DNA of 64,000 nt from Rhizobium esperanzae (GTDB lineage: Bacteria > Pseudomonadota > Alphaproteobacteria > Rhizobiales > Rhizobiaceae): positions 62,001 to 126,000 of the forward strand of contig NZ_JACIFY010000019.1 of NCBI RefSeq assembly GCF_014197615.1, given 5' to 3'. This document shows positions 1-8,521 of the stretch, one piece after another (within the stretch, counting starts at the first letter, position 1; every line of letters begins with the position of its first letter). A program made the translations under genes and the position numbers. The notes beneath the pieces were generated by a model. It saw nothing but the letters and a program-made list of their open reading frames with translations. It was not told the origin of the DNA and made no database searches.

Positions 1-584
1 CAGGCCTGCCCTATGCCAGCGCTGCGACCATTCCCGAGGCCTTCGACCGAATGCGCGGCCACGGCGGCCCGACCGCCGGAGAACTTCAGTTACGGTTGAG
101 AAACGCTTCAGGCCACAAAGGTCCCTGGCCGACATTGTCGCTCTGGCAGGGAAGCGCAGACAGAACCGTCCTGCCATCCAATGCGAATGCGATCGTCGAG
201 CAATGGAGACATGTCCACGGCGTCGATGCATTACCGTCGCGCGTCGACGATATCGGACGGCATCAACGAAGGGTCTGGACCAATGCGCACGGTGTCGAGG
301 TGATCGAGCTCTATAAGATTGCCGGTATGGATCACGGCACGCCGCTCGATGTCGCCACCGGCTATGGGACAAGCGGCCCCTTCATGCTTGACGTCGGAAT
401 TTCCTCGACCGTCGAAATTGCCAGGTCCTGGGGTCTCGTTCCCTCGTTTGAAAAGCGCAGCGACGCAAAACTCTCTGTTGCGCAACCGGAAAACGCCGCG
501 GGTCCATTCACCACGGCTAAAAACCGCGGCGGCATTCAGAAGGTCATCGAAGACGCCCTGCGCTCCGCCGGGCTGTTGCGGTAA
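1..584 (+). CDS. PHB depolymerase-family esterase, C-terminal part (cut by left edge)
   Basis: The gene enters from the left edge; the reading frame begins at base 3 and ends at TAA 582-584. The visible part starts with the segment reading GLPYASAATIPEAF, typical of the polyhydroxybutyrate depolymerase/LpqC esterase family, an alpha/beta hydrolase group that is often secreted. Near the C-terminus DHGTP supplies the likely catalytic histidine. The nucleophile elbow lies outside the window, so the catalytic triad cannot be checked. The substrate is not known; many family members act on short esters or feruloyl-type substrates rather than on PHB itself. The family call is fairly sure, the exact role is not. 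Confidence 0.8.
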   Translation, partial: GLPYASAATIPEAFDRMRGHGGPTAGELQLRLRNASGHKGPWPTLSLWQGSADRTVLPSNANAIVEQWRHVHGVDALPSRVDDIGRHQRRVWTNAHGVEVIELYKIAGMDHGTPLDVATGYGTSGPFMLDVGISSTVEIARSWGLVPSFEKRSDAKLSVAQPENAAGPFTTAKNRGGIQKVIEDALRSAGLLR

Positions 585-598
585 TCGGCGAATTGCCG

Positions 599-898
599 CT
601 ATCGGTTCTGAGACTTCGGCAGCGGGCCGTTTTGATGGCTGAGGACGAGTTCGATCTGAACATCCTGCTGAAACTGCAGCACCCGCTCGCCGACATCACT
701 CTCCGGCATCCCGGCTGCCAGAAGCTGATCGGCAATCCTGCGGCATTCGGCCCTCCAGAATTCTATCGCCTCGGTGCCGTGCCGCCGGCCGAGCTCACGG
801 GCGCAGCGCTCGATATTGGCGGTTCCGGTTCCGGAGGGAAAAGCAATCACCACACCTTCACGAGGGGCGACGGGGCGGCCGGTCATTTCAGTAGCCAT
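599..898 (-). CDS. DUF6074-like small cytoplasmic protein
   Basis: This 99-residue protein starts at the ATG complementary to 896-898 (MATEMTGRPVAP). A longer upstream extension is possible in the same frame but reads like non-coding sequence. The segment VVIAFPSG followed by a region rich in Arg, Cys and Glu is characteristic of the DUF6074 family, common in rhizobia and of unknown function. It has no signal peptide or membrane segment. It is convergent with the esterase gene and lies 194 bases from the divergent glycerate kinase gene. The function cannot be stated. Confidence 0.6.
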   Translation of the reverse strand: MATEMTGRPVAPREGVVIAFPSGTGTANIERCARELGRRHGTEAIEFWRAECRRIADQLLAAGMPESDVGERVLQFQQDVQIELVLSHQNGPLPKSQNR

Positions 899-1092
899 CG
901 AACACGGGTTCCTTTGATCCTGTTCGTTGTCTACGGGACTATGGTTAATGCTTTCTATCCGTCGTATCCCTTCCTTTCGACGAAGCAAAATTTGCAGTCC
1001 GCGGCCGTCACGCCGCCGCGCCTTCGACCTTGACGCCGGCGCGCCGATGAGCACAGTCCGCATCACGATCGACACTCCAGGCAGAGACACTC

Positions 1093-2358
1093 ATGACGAT
1101 ATCCGCTCCCCGCGATTTCCTGAAAAGCCTGTTCGACGCGGCGGTTCGCGCCGCCGACCCGCTGACCGGCATCAAGGCGAACCTGCCTGACAGGCCGAAG
1201 GGACGAACCGTGGTGATCGGCGCCGGCAAGGGCGCGGCACAGATGGCGCGGGCGCTCGAAAGCGTCTGGGACGGACCGCTCGAGGGCCTGGTGGTCACAC
1301 GCTACGGCTATGGCTGCGAAACGCGCGACATCGAGATCATCGAGGCCGCCCATCCTGTTCCCGATGCGGCAGGATTTGCCGCGGCGAAACGGCTGATGGA
1401 GACGGTGAACGGACTGACGGAAGACGATCTGGTGATCGCGCTGATCTGCGGCGGCGGCTCGGCCCTGCTGCCTGCCCCACCGGAGGGGTTGACCCTCGAA
1501 GACGAGATTGCACTCAACGAAATGCTGCTTGCCTCGGGCGCGCCGATCTCGGCAATGAATGTGGTGCGCAAACATCTCTCCACCATCAAGGGCGGAAGAC
1601 TTGCGGCAGCGACCGGAGCAAGGGTCGTCAGCCTGATCGTCTCCGACATTCCCGGCGACAACCCCGCCCATGTCGCCTCCGGGCCGACTGTGCCGGATGG
1701 TTCGACACGGCACGAAGCGCTGGAGATCGTCCGGCAATACGGGCTCAAGCTGCCGCAGGCGGCACTCGACCATCTGAATTCGCCGAAGGCCGACGCACCG
1801 CGGCCGGACGATCCGGTCTTCTTACGGCATGCGCACCACGTCATCGCCTCGGCCGGCGTATCGCTGGAGGCTGCCGCCGCCCTGGCAAAATCGCAAGGGA
1901 TCGAGGCCGCCATCCTCTCGGATGCGATCGAAGGAGAATCGCGCGACGTGGCGCTGGTACATGCGGCAATCGCCCGCGAGGTGTTGGGCCGGAACAGACC
2001 GTTTTCCAAACCGGTCGTCGTCCTTTCCGGCGGCGAGACGACGGTGACGCTGAGAGCCAAGGGCGGCAAGGGCGGGCGCAACGGTGAATTCGCGCTTGCC
2101 ATGGCGCTTGCGATCGACGGACAGGAGGGCATTCATGTCTTGGCGGCCGACACCGACGGCATCGACGGCTCCGAAGACAATGCCGGCGCCTTTGCCGATG
2201 GCGGCACGGTGAGGCGCCTGCGCGCCGCCGGCCTCGATCCGCGTCGGCTGCTCGACGGCAATGACAGCTATTCGGGCTTTGCGAGCGTCGGTGACCTCTT
2301 CGAAACCGGTCCGACCGGCACCAACGTCAATGATTTCAGGGCGATCCTGATCCGTTAA
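1093..2358 (+). CDS. Glycerate 2-kinase, MOFRL family (TtuD/GckA type)
   Basis: The 421-residue protein has the two domains of the DUF4147/MOFRL family: an N-terminal Rossmann-like half with VVIGAGKGAAQMA (about residues 40-53) and CGGGSALL (about 119-126), and a C-terminal MOFRL half with LSGGETTVT, GGRNGEFALA and AADTDGIDGSED. These enzymes phosphorylate glycerate to 2-phosphoglycerate. Older annotation calls the rhizobial members hydroxypyruvate reductase (TtuD, tartrate catabolism), but the fold is that of a kinase. The length is normal. The start ATG at 1093 follows a weak ribosome site. The next gene is convergent, so this is a single-gene unit. Confidence 0.88.
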   Translation: MTISAPRDFLKSLFDAAVRAADPLTGIKANLPDRPKGRTVVIGAGKGAAQMARALESVWDGPLEGLVVTRYGYGCETRDIEIIEAAHPVPDAAGFAAAKRLMETVNGLTEDDLVIALICGGGSALLPAPPEGLTLEDEIALNEMLLASGAPISAMNVVRKHLSTIKGGRLAAATGARVVSLIVSDIPGDNPAHVASGPTVPDGSTRHEALEIVRQYGLKLPQAALDHLNSPKADAPRPDDPVFLRHAHHVIASAGVSLEAAAALAKSQGIEAAILSDAIEGESRDVALVHAAIAREVLGRNRPFSKPVVVLSGGETTVTLRAKGGKGGRNGEFALAMALAIDGQEGIHVLAADTDGIDGSEDNAGAFADGGTVRRLRAAGLDPRRLLDGNDSYSGFASVGDLFETGPTGTNVNDFRAILIR

Positions 2359-2367
2359 AGTGGCGGA

Positions 2368-3321
2368 TCAGGTCTCGATCCGCCCCTGCCCGACCAGCCA
2401 TCCCACCGCCTCCTGCACCGCCTGCAGCGAGGTGTATCTCGGGGCATATCCAAGCAGGTGTCTGGCTTTGGCGATCGAGCAATTCGGGCTGCGGGCGATA
2501 TGCTCCCATGTCGCCTCCGCATCTTCGGCCGTCTGGCCTTTGGCCCAGGCGTCGAACGGCGCAAAAGTGAGGTTCGGCTGCCGCCCGAACCACTGCGACA
2601 TGGCTTCCGCATAACCGCGTAGCGTCAGCGCCTGCTCCGAAACCGCGTGGAAACTTTCGCCGATCGAGGCATTCCAATTGGCGATCGCATCCATGAACAT
2701 CGCCGCCACATCGTCGGCATGGACGTGATGGACGGTCTCCAGACCGAAATTGGGCAAAGCCAGGGCTTGACCATGGGCAAGGGTCGAAAAGACCTGCAGA
2801 TTGAAATTGCCGGCAGGGTTGAGCGGCGCCCAGCCTTGGCCGACAATGTGGCCGGGATGGATGATGGTTGCCGGAAATCCGCGAAGTCTTGCCTGTTGCA
2901 GCAGCCAGGTTTCGATCGCGGCCTTCTGAATACCATAGTCACCGAAAGGAGACTTCGGTGCTTCTTCCAAGGTTGGCACGGCACTGGGGTAGCCATGGGT
3001 CCAGATCGTGCCTGTATGCAGGAAGTGGCCGACATGCCCGGACAGGGCCGTCACCAACTGCTCGGCACTTTCCAAAGTGAAGCAGATCATGTCGATGACG
3101 ATATCGGCTTTCACTGCCCGCACGGCCGGGCCGAATTCGCCAGTCTGCTCCATCTCGGCCCGATCCATCTGGCGCTGATCGACGAAAGCCCAGGCATGGT
3201 TTGCAGTATAGGGCTTTGCCGCGCCGCGGCTGATGGTCACGACCTCGTGGCCCGCTTCCACCAGACGGGGAACGAGGTAGGTGCCGACATGGCCCGTTGC
3301 TCCGATGACCAAAACCCGCAT
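2368..3321 (-). CDS. NAD(P)-dependent epimerase/dehydratase, extended SDR
   Basis: The start is the ATG at 3321, giving MRVLVIGATGHVG with a textbook Rossmann GxxGxxG, preceded by an AGGAGG site about nine bases upstream. An ATG further upstream (3408) would add 29 residues that do not look like coding sequence. The 317-residue protein has the DYGIQKAA region (Tyr-x-x-x-Lys type catalytic pair) near residue 150, as in nucleotide-sugar epimerases and related reductases. The substrate is unknown. It lies tail to tail with the glycerate kinase, with only nine bases between the stop codons. Confidence 0.85.
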   Translation of the reverse strand: MRVLVIGATGHVGTYLVPRLVEAGHEVVTISRGAAKPYTANHAWAFVDQRQMDRAEMEQTGEFGPAVRAVKADIVIDMICFTLESAEQLVTALSGHVGHFLHTGTIWTHGYPSAVPTLEEAPKSPFGDYGIQKAAIETWLLQQARLRGFPATIIHPGHIVGQGWAPLNPAGNFNLQVFSTLAHGQALALPNFGLETVHHVHADDVAAMFMDAIANWNASIGESFHAVSEQALTLRGYAEAMSQWFGRQPNLTFAPFDAWAKGQTAEDAEATWEHIARSPNCSIAKARHLLGYAPRYTSLQAVQEAVGWLVGQGRIET

Positions 3322-3417
3322 TGTCGTTCCTCCTTTTGGCATGACCGCGCCGACTATGCTGCGACGTGCTGCGATCCTGCAAGCAGACTTTTCACCGAGA
3401 ATGGGCAAGCCGGGCGG

Positions 3418-4374
3418 CTATGGATTTTTGAAAACAAGGCAGGTGCCGCCATGCTTGCGGATCTGGTTGCAGAGATTATTGGCTTCCATGCGCGTCTGCC
3501 GACCGATGCGGGCAGCATATCGCGGGCGAAAGCCGAAGCTGCGATCGCGCTGCCGCAGGATCAGCGGCTGCTCGGCATTGAGCGGCGCAGGCAGATCCTG
3601 CACGGCATCGAGAAACAGGCGCCGGGTCACCGCGACATCCGCATTCGCCGCAAGCTGCACGCCCCAGGGAGCCCAATCGCCCTCCGGGCGCCAGGGCGCG
3701 TCCTTCAACGTCCGCCGTTCGGCAAGCGCCACGCAGCCATCGAGAAAGGACTTGTCCTTGTCGAGCGGGGCTGCCGCATTTTCCGGCGGATTATCCTTCC
3801 ATTCCTCGACCGTATGGGCGGTGATCGCCAGGACATAGCCCCGCGTCTCGTAAGGTAACCTGCCTGACTTTAGATAAGAGGCAAGGCCGTTTTCGCCGGC
3901 ATTATAGGCGGCGGCGGCAAGACCGAGATTGCCGAAACGATTGCGCAATTCATCGAGATATTGCGCCGATTTCCTGAGCGCTTCCAACACCTGATAGCTG
4001 TCTTCGAGGCCGCGCATTTTCGCCGTTCCGGGCATGAACTGTGCAATCCCCTGCGCTCCCTTGAAGCTGACCGCATCGGGGCGAAAGGTGCTCTCGCGCC
4101 AGATGAGACGGGCGAAATAATCCGGCGGCAGTTGATTGGCGCTGGCGAAATGCTCGATCGCGACGCAGAGATCGCGATTGAAACTGTCCTTGCGGATGCA
4201 GAGCGTCTCATCCGGTCCCGCCGCCGACGGCCCAGAATAAAGGCAGGCAGGCTCAGCGGCACTCTCTTCCGGTTGGGCCTTCGGCATGCCTATCGCGCAA
4301 AACAGAAAACAGAGCGAAAGCAGCGCCTTCGCCGGGCTTCTCTCCATGTCGGACTGACGCTTTCGCCCTATCAT
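3418..4374 (-). CDS. Secreted lytic transglycosylase (SLT domain)
   Basis: The 318-residue protein begins with a basic stretch and a hydrophobic segment (LLSLCFLFCAIG) that form a signal peptide; an alternative start nine codons in (4347) would give a shorter n-region. The SLT/lysozyme-like domain follows: IWRESTFRPDA holds the catalytic glutamate, and GAQGIAQFMPGTA and AAAAYNAGENGL are the standard transglycosylase motifs. It would cleave peptidoglycan between MurNAc and GlcNAc in the periplasm, for wall remodelling or for passage of envelope machines. No secretion-system genes are nearby, so a general wall role is more likely. The C-terminal 120 residues are family-specific and unassigned. 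Confidence 0.88.
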   Translation of the reverse strand: MIGRKRQSDMERSPAKALLSLCFLFCAIGMPKAQPEESAAEPACLYSGPSAAGPDETLCIRKDSFNRDLCVAIEHFASANQLPPDYFARLIWRESTFRPDAVSFKGAQGIAQFMPGTAKMRGLEDSYQVLEALRKSAQYLDELRNRFGNLGLAAAAYNAGENGLASYLKSGRLPYETRGYVLAITAHTVEEWKDNPPENAAAPLDKDKSFLDGCVALAERRTLKDAPWRPEGDWAPWGVQLAANADVAVTRRLFLDAVQDLPAPLNAEQPLILRQRDRSFGFRPRYAARIGRQTRMEANNLCNQIRKHGGTCLVFKNP

Positions 4375-4558
4375 CGGATCTCGGCAGGTTCGACTTCCAT
4401 CGCGACGCTGGATTTCTAGATACCATCAATCATGGCGCGACGCTTCCCCATTTGGCGCGGACGGTCTGAGGTTTCCAATTTTCGTCTTTCATGCGAAAAA
4501 GCGCTCGCAGCCGACGGCGAGCTATTAGACGCCTGGGCCGCCAGAGTGGAGACCAAAC

Positions 4559-5128
4559 ATGCGTGTGACTAAGATCGCTATGGGCGTAATACTGCTGGGC
4601 ACCATTCACGCCGTTTCAGCTTTTGCAGCAAACACCGAACACGTCACGGCAACGGGTCCTTTAGCGAATCATGACGATGCGGTCATCAATACGTTTCAGG
4701 TGATGTGCACGCTTGAGCCCGAAAACTTTGAACGTATCAGCGCCACAGCGCAGGCGATGTCCATGCGGAAGTCAACGGATAAGACGGAAAAGCAGACTGC
4801 AGACATTACGCGTCATGTCGAAGTCTTTGAAGGAACTCTCACCACTGGTCGCTTCAGCTTGCTTCTCGAGAAGATCAGCGGTCCCGCTATCAACGCCACA
4901 AACTGCGGAGTGGCATCAAATACACAGGATAAACGCGCATTTTTTGATGACATGGTCAGAACACTCCACCTGAGCCAGAGCGGCTCCAGACGAACCAGCC
5001 TAAATGGCAATTCGCTGACAACGTGGGACGATGTTTACGGCCCTCACACATTTCTCGATTTCACCGAACTCAGAGGAAGCAATGGCGTTCTGGTCCAGTT
5101 GCTGGATGCGCCAGCGAAACCTGAATAG
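4559..5128 (+). CDS. Hypothetical secreted protein
   Basis: The 189-residue protein starts with a clear signal peptide (MRVTKIAMGVILL, cleavage likely after SAFA near residue 23). The mature part has two cysteines (near residues 50 and 119) and no motif that I recognise. Base use is less GC-biased than in its neighbours (codons such as AAT, GAA and CAA are frequent), which may mean later acquisition. It stands alone, convergent with the peroxiredoxin gene. The 184 bases upstream show no obvious promoter match. Secretion is well supported by the sequence, the function is unknown. Confidence 0.6.
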   Translation: MRVTKIAMGVILLGTIHAVSAFAANTEHVTATGPLANHDDAVINTFQVMCTLEPENFERISATAQAMSMRKSTDKTEKQTADITRHVEVFEGTLTTGRFSLLLEKISGPAINATNCGVASNTQDKRAFFDDMVRTLHLSQSGSRRTSLNGNSLTTWDDVYGPHTFLDFTELRGSNGVLVQLLDAPAKPE

Positions 5129-5139
5129 CCCTGATCACA

Positions 5140-5171
5140 AAAAAGGCCGCCGGGCCAATGGCCACGGCGGC
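5140..5171 (-). terminator. Rho-independent terminator for the peroxiredoxin gene
   Basis: Read on the minus strand, a GC-rich stem (GCCGCCG, then GGCC, an AAT-type loop, and the complements at 5146-5171) is followed by a run of six T (plus-strand A at 5139-5144). It lies 27 bases past the peroxiredoxin stop codon. On the plus strand it could also help to end the 4559-5128 transcript. Confidence 0.8.
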
Positions 5172-5197
5172 TTCGGGAGGGGGCTTCACAGCAGCGA

Positions 5198-5857
5198 TCA
5201 GGCCGACGGCTGCTTCGTCTTCCTGAGATAGGGCAGCACCGTATCGAAGGAGCCGAAACGCGTGATCGCGTCTTCGTTGGACACCGCGGCGGTGATGATG
5301 ACGTCCTCGCCCTGGTTCCAGTTCGCCGGCGTCGCCACCTGGTGTTTTGCCGTCAGTTGGATGGAATCGATGGCGCGCAGGATCTCGTTGAAATTCCGGC
5401 CGGTCGTCATCGGGTAGGTCAGGATCAGCTTGATCTTCTTGTCGGGGCCGATGATGAAAACCGAACGCACCGTCGCGTTGTCGGCAGGCGTGCGGCCTTC
5501 CGAGCTCTCGCCAGCGCCGGCCGGCAGCATGTCGTAGAGCTTGGCGACCTTGAGATCCTTGTCGCCGATCAGCGGATATTCGACGTCGAAGCCGGTGGCC
5601 GTCTTGATGTCGCCCTTCCACTTGGCATGGCTTTCCACAGGATCGACGGAGATGCCGATGATTTTGGCGCCACGCTTGGAAAATTCGCCCGCCAGGCCGG
5701 CCATGGCGCCGAGCTCGGTGGTGCAGACGGGCGTGAAGTTCTTCGGATGCGAGAACAGAACCGCCCAGCCATTGCCGATCCAGTCATGGAAGCTGATCGG
5801 TCCCTGCGTGGTGTCGGCAGTAAAATCGGGGGCAATATCGTTGATACGCAAGCTCAT
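5198..5857 (-). CDS. 1-Cys peroxiredoxin (Prx6/AhpC-TSA family)
   Basis: The start is the ATG at 5857, preceded by GGAGGG. The 219-residue protein carries PKNFTPVCTTE with peroxidatic Cys45, and it has the long C-terminal extension of the Prx6 class. No second resolving cysteine is visible. It would reduce hydrogen peroxide, alkyl hydroperoxides or peroxynitrite in the cytoplasm, with an external thiol as reductant. The upstream region is shared with nasT, which is read in the opposite direction; an imperfect palindrome lies at 6004-6021. The family assignment is firm; the reductant is unknown. Confidence 0.92.
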   Translation of the reverse strand: MSLRINDIAPDFTADTTQGPISFHDWIGNGWAVLFSHPKNFTPVCTTELGAMAGLAGEFSKRGAKIIGISVDPVESHAKWKGDIKTATGFDVEYPLIGDKDLKVAKLYDMLPAGAGESSEGRTPADNATVRSVFIIGPDKKIKLILTYPMTTGRNFNEILRAIDSIQLTAKHQVATPANWNQGEDVIITAAVSNEDAITRFGSFDTVLPYLRKTKQPSA

Positions 5858-6003
5858 GGTCGGCCCTCCAAAGCCTTGTGTTAAATGTCGCACATCTCAA
5901 ATCGAGGGTATGGAATCCGTCCGCCGGAAGCGGTCGCGAGATTACGATGATCAGGATCGCGCCCGCACACGGTAACAGCTTCCCATCCCAGGATTTTACT
6001 TAA

Positions 6004-6021
6004 GTTATATATCACGATAAC
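6004..6021. promoter_or_regulatory. Inverted repeat upstream of the peroxiredoxin gene (candidate operator)
   Basis: GTTAT and ATAAC arms flank an 8-base AT-rich centre, about 150 bases upstream of the peroxiredoxin start. The spacing would suit a LysR-type (OxyR/LsrB-like) site, but no known consensus is matched exactly. Confidence 0.3.
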
Positions 6022-6258
6022 CGAAGGCATGCTCTTTCGATTTCCGGCCCGTCGCCGCATTATTTTTTCCCGCCGGCGCACAATGAAAGGGTCAAAAGCA
6101 GGTGCAACTACCGCCCTCGCTCAGGCAGCCTCCACCGTCTCGACCGACTACTTCCGGAAGCAGCCTCATGAAAAGACGACAGTATCGACGTCAGCCTTGG
6201 ATGGGCTTAGAATGCGTATGACTATACTGCGCCCGAAAGCGGCAGTTTGATCATTTTT

Positions 6259-6280
6259 TGTGCATATCCATTTATGCACA
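6259..6280. promoter_or_regulatory. Perfect inverted repeat upstream of nasT
   Basis: TGTGCATA (6259-6266) and TATGCACA (6273-6280) are exact reverse complements separated by six bases. The centre lies about 65 bases before the nasT start at 6335. The TGCAC core recalls NtrC half sites, but their orientation here is reversed relative to the enteric NtrC consensus. A regulator site or mRNA hairpin in front of nasTS is likely; its partner is not known. Confidence 0.45.
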
Positions 6281-6334
6281 CTTTTCAGGCGGGCGCGCTT
6301 GCCAAAATTGCTGCAGTGCGTCATGAATATAGCA

Positions 6335-6922
6335 ATGACGCATCTCGATCTGACGATTCTGGTCATCGACGAAAATGCCATTCGCGCCTCGATCATCGAA
6401 GAAGGGCTGCGCGAGGCAGGGCATGCGCGCGTCACCGTGGTGCATGAGGTCAACGGCATCGCGCGAACCATCGAAACACTGATGCCCGATGTAATCATCA
6501 TCGATATCGAAAACCCCAACCGCGACATGATGGAGCATCTGTTCCAGCTGACGCGCACGGTCAGCCGGCCGATCGCCATGTTCGTCGATCGCTCCGACAC
6601 AGCCTCGATCGAGGCTGCGGTCGATGCCGGCGTCTCGGCCTATATCGTCGACGGATTGAAGAAGGAACGGGTCAAACCGATCCTCGACATGGCCGTCAGC
6701 CGCTTCAACGCCTTCAGCCGGCTGCGGCGGGAACTTGCCGATGCCCGCTCGGCGCTCGAGGAACGCAAGCTCATCGAGCGCGCCAAGGGCATACTCATGA
6801 AGATGCGCGGACTGTCCGAGGAAGAGGCCTTCGCCCTGTTGCGCCAGACGGCGATGAACGAAAAAAAGAAGATGTCGGAAATCGCCCAGAGCGTTGTCAC
6901 CGCCGCGGGACTTTTGATGTGA
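6335..6922 (+). CDS. nasT: NasT: ANTAR-domain antitermination response regulator
   Basis: The 195-residue protein from ATG 6335 (an alternative ATG lies at 6323) starts with a receiver-like domain (LTILVIDENAIRASI, then PDVIIIDIENPNRDM) and ends with an ANTAR RNA-binding domain: the ERKLIERAKGILMKMRGLSEEEAFALLR stretch is the ANTAR signature (quoted in part: ERAKGILMKMRGLSEEEAF). ANTAR proteins bind paired hairpins in nascent mRNA and prevent termination. NasT family members do this in the leader of nitrate assimilation operons and are held inactive by NasS. The nasS gene follows 34 bases downstream, and the target leader lies at about 8420-8671. Confidence 0.92.
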   Translation: MTHLDLTILVIDENAIRASIIEEGLREAGHARVTVVHEVNGIARTIETLMPDVIIIDIENPNRDMMEHLFQLTRTVSRPIAMFVDRSDTASIEAAVDAGVSAYIVDGLKKERVKPILDMAVSRFNAFSRLRRELADARSALEERKLIERAKGILMKMRGLSEEEAFALLRQTAMNEKKKMSEIAQSVVTAAGLLM

Positions 6923-6956
6923 CGGCGGGCCTCCTCAATTTCCGGAGGAAACCGGA

Positions 6957-8237
6957 GTGGATATGATGACGAACACCGCCAGTTCCCAGGGCAGGCTGCC
7001 CCTGCCCGCGTTTATCAACAACGAAGGGCCGAAAGTGCTGCGCGCCGGCTTCATTCCGCTCGTCGACGCATCGGTGCTGATCGCAGCGGCCGAATTCGGC
7101 TTCGCTGAGAAGGAAGGCCTGACGCTCGATCTCGTCAAGGACGTCTCCTGGGCGAATGTGCGCGACCGCCTGGCATTCCGCCAGTTCGATGTCGCCCACA
7201 TGCTGTCGCCGATGCCGGTCGCCTCCATGCTCGGTCTCGGCTCCAATCCTTCGCCGACGATCACGCCGTTTTCGCTGGGGCGCGGCGGCAATGCGATCAC
7301 CCTATCGACGCGGCTCTTCGAACGGATGCGCAATGAGGCCGGATTGCCGGAAACGGCAAGCGCGCTGGATAACGCCCATGCCCTTTCAAAAACGATCGCT
7401 TCGATGAAGGCGCGCGGCGAGCCGCTGCCGACCTTCGGGGTCACCTATCCCTTCTCATCGCATAATTACGAATTCCGCTACTGGCTGGCGGCCGGCGGCA
7501 TCGATCCCGACCAGGACGTCAGGCTCGTCGTCGTACCGCCGCCGATGACGTCGGACGCACTGGCGGCCGGGGCGATCGACGGTTTTTGCGTCGGCGCGCC
7601 ATGGAACATGGTCGCTTCGGAGCGTGGCCTCGGCCGGATCGTCGCCGCCAAACAGGATATCTGGCCGTCGGCCCCGGAAAAGGTGATCGGCATGCGGCCG
7701 GATTGGGCGGAAAGCCATCCGGAGACCGTTTCCCGGCTGATCCTAGCGCTGGACGCAGCAGCCCGCTGGTGCGACCTGCCTGACAATCACGACGCGCTGG
7801 CCGCCGCCCTCGCCGATCCCCGCTACATCGCCGCCCCTGTCGACATCATTCGCCGCGTGCTTGCTGGCGAATTCAGCCTCGATGGCAGCGGCAACCGGCG
7901 CATCATTGCCGATTATTTCAAGTTTCATTCCGGCTTCGCCAACTATCCCAGGCCAAGCCATGCGCTGTGGATCTACAGCCAGATGATCCGCTGGGGACAG
8001 GCCGAAGCCAGCCTCAACAAGGCGCGGGCCGCTGCCTGCGCGTACCGGCCGGATCTCTATCGCGCGGCGCTCGGTGACGCCAGCGCACCCGAGGATGCCG
8101 ATATCCGCATCGAGGGCAGTGACGAGGGCGACCGCTTCATGGATGGCCACGTCTTCGATCCGACGCGGCTGCCGGAGTATATTGCAGGCTTCGCCGTCAG
8201 AAGCGCCCTGCCCTTTGCCTCGGGCGACGACGTCTGA
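6957..8237 (+). CDS. nasS: NasS: cytoplasmic nitrate/nitrite-sensing NrtA-like protein
   Basis: The 426-residue protein matches the CmpA/NrtA periplasmic nitrate-binding family (LRAGFIPLVDASVLIAAAE, FDVAHMLSPMPVA, GFCVGAPWN) but has no signal peptide or lipobox, which is the mark of NasS, the soluble sensor that sequesters NasT when nitrate is absent. The start is a GTG at 6957, eight bases after GGAGG (6944-6948); the ATG codons at 6963 and 6966 are too far from that site. It forms a two-gene unit with nasT. Nitrate binding should release NasT to act on the leader just downstream. A role as part of an ABC importer is unlikely because no permease or ATPase gene is present. Confidence 0.88.
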   Translation: MDMMTNTASSQGRLPLPAFINNEGPKVLRAGFIPLVDASVLIAAAEFGFAEKEGLTLDLVKDVSWANVRDRLAFRQFDVAHMLSPMPVASMLGLGSNPSPTITPFSLGRGGNAITLSTRLFERMRNEAGLPETASALDNAHALSKTIASMKARGEPLPTFGVTYPFSSHNYEFRYWLAAGGIDPDQDVRLVVVPPPMTSDALAAGAIDGFCVGAPWNMVASERGLGRIVAAKQDIWPSAPEKVIGMRPDWAESHPETVSRLILALDAAARWCDLPDNHDALAAALADPRYIAAPVDIIRRVLAGEFSLDGSGNRRIIADYFKFHSGFANYPRPSHALWIYSQMIRWGQAEASLNKARAAACAYRPDLYRAALGDASAPEDADIRIEGSDEGDRFMDGHVFDPTRLPEYIAGFAVRSALPFASGDDV

Positions 8238-8395
8238 TCATACCGGCCTGCCCAAAACGCCAGCAACGATCCGCGTTCACCTCACGAAATCAGCACAAAA
8301 TATTTGCACGTTTTTTGGCAGGTCGAAAAACAAGCAGGCTGCGAATTTCTAAAAATATACTTCATATTCAATAACTTAAACAAATTAAGCCAAAC

Positions 8396-8411
8396 TGGCA
8401 CACAGCTTGCA
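8396..8411 (+). promoter_or_regulatory. Sigma-54 (-24/-12) promoter of the narK-nirBD-nasA operon
   Basis: TGGCAC, five bases, then TTGCA matches the RpoN consensus TGGCAC-N5-TTGC exactly, with the GG and GC doublets at the required spacing. Transcription should start near 8422, leaving a leader of about 250 nt before the ATG at 8672. RpoN promoters need an activator; for nitrogen genes this is NtrC, and an imperfect TGCAC-type dyad lies at 8305-8320, about 85 bases upstream. Confidence 0.88.
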
Positions 8412-8450
8412 AGGCTATTAGTGCACCGATCAACGGCGATCAGCGCAGAA

Positions 8451-8515
8451 CGAGCGCGCGATAGGCGCTCGCAGAAGGCAGAGACATCCGGCTTCGGATC
8501 GAAGACGCAGGTCTC
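8451..8515 (+). promoter_or_regulatory. Tandem leader hairpins, candidate NasT (ANTAR) binding element
   Basis: Two hairpins lie between the sigma-54 promoter and the leader terminator. The first pairs CGAGCGC (8451-8457) with GCGCTCG (8465-8471) around a 7-base loop. The second has ATCCG/CGGAT around GCTT (8486-8499), enclosed by GAGAC/GTCTC (8481-8515). ANTAR regulators bind two tandem stem-loops with about six-base loops; the arrangement fits, although the loop sequences are not an exact match to the A-x-x-G pattern. Confidence 0.5.
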
Positions 8516-8521
8516 AGTGAC

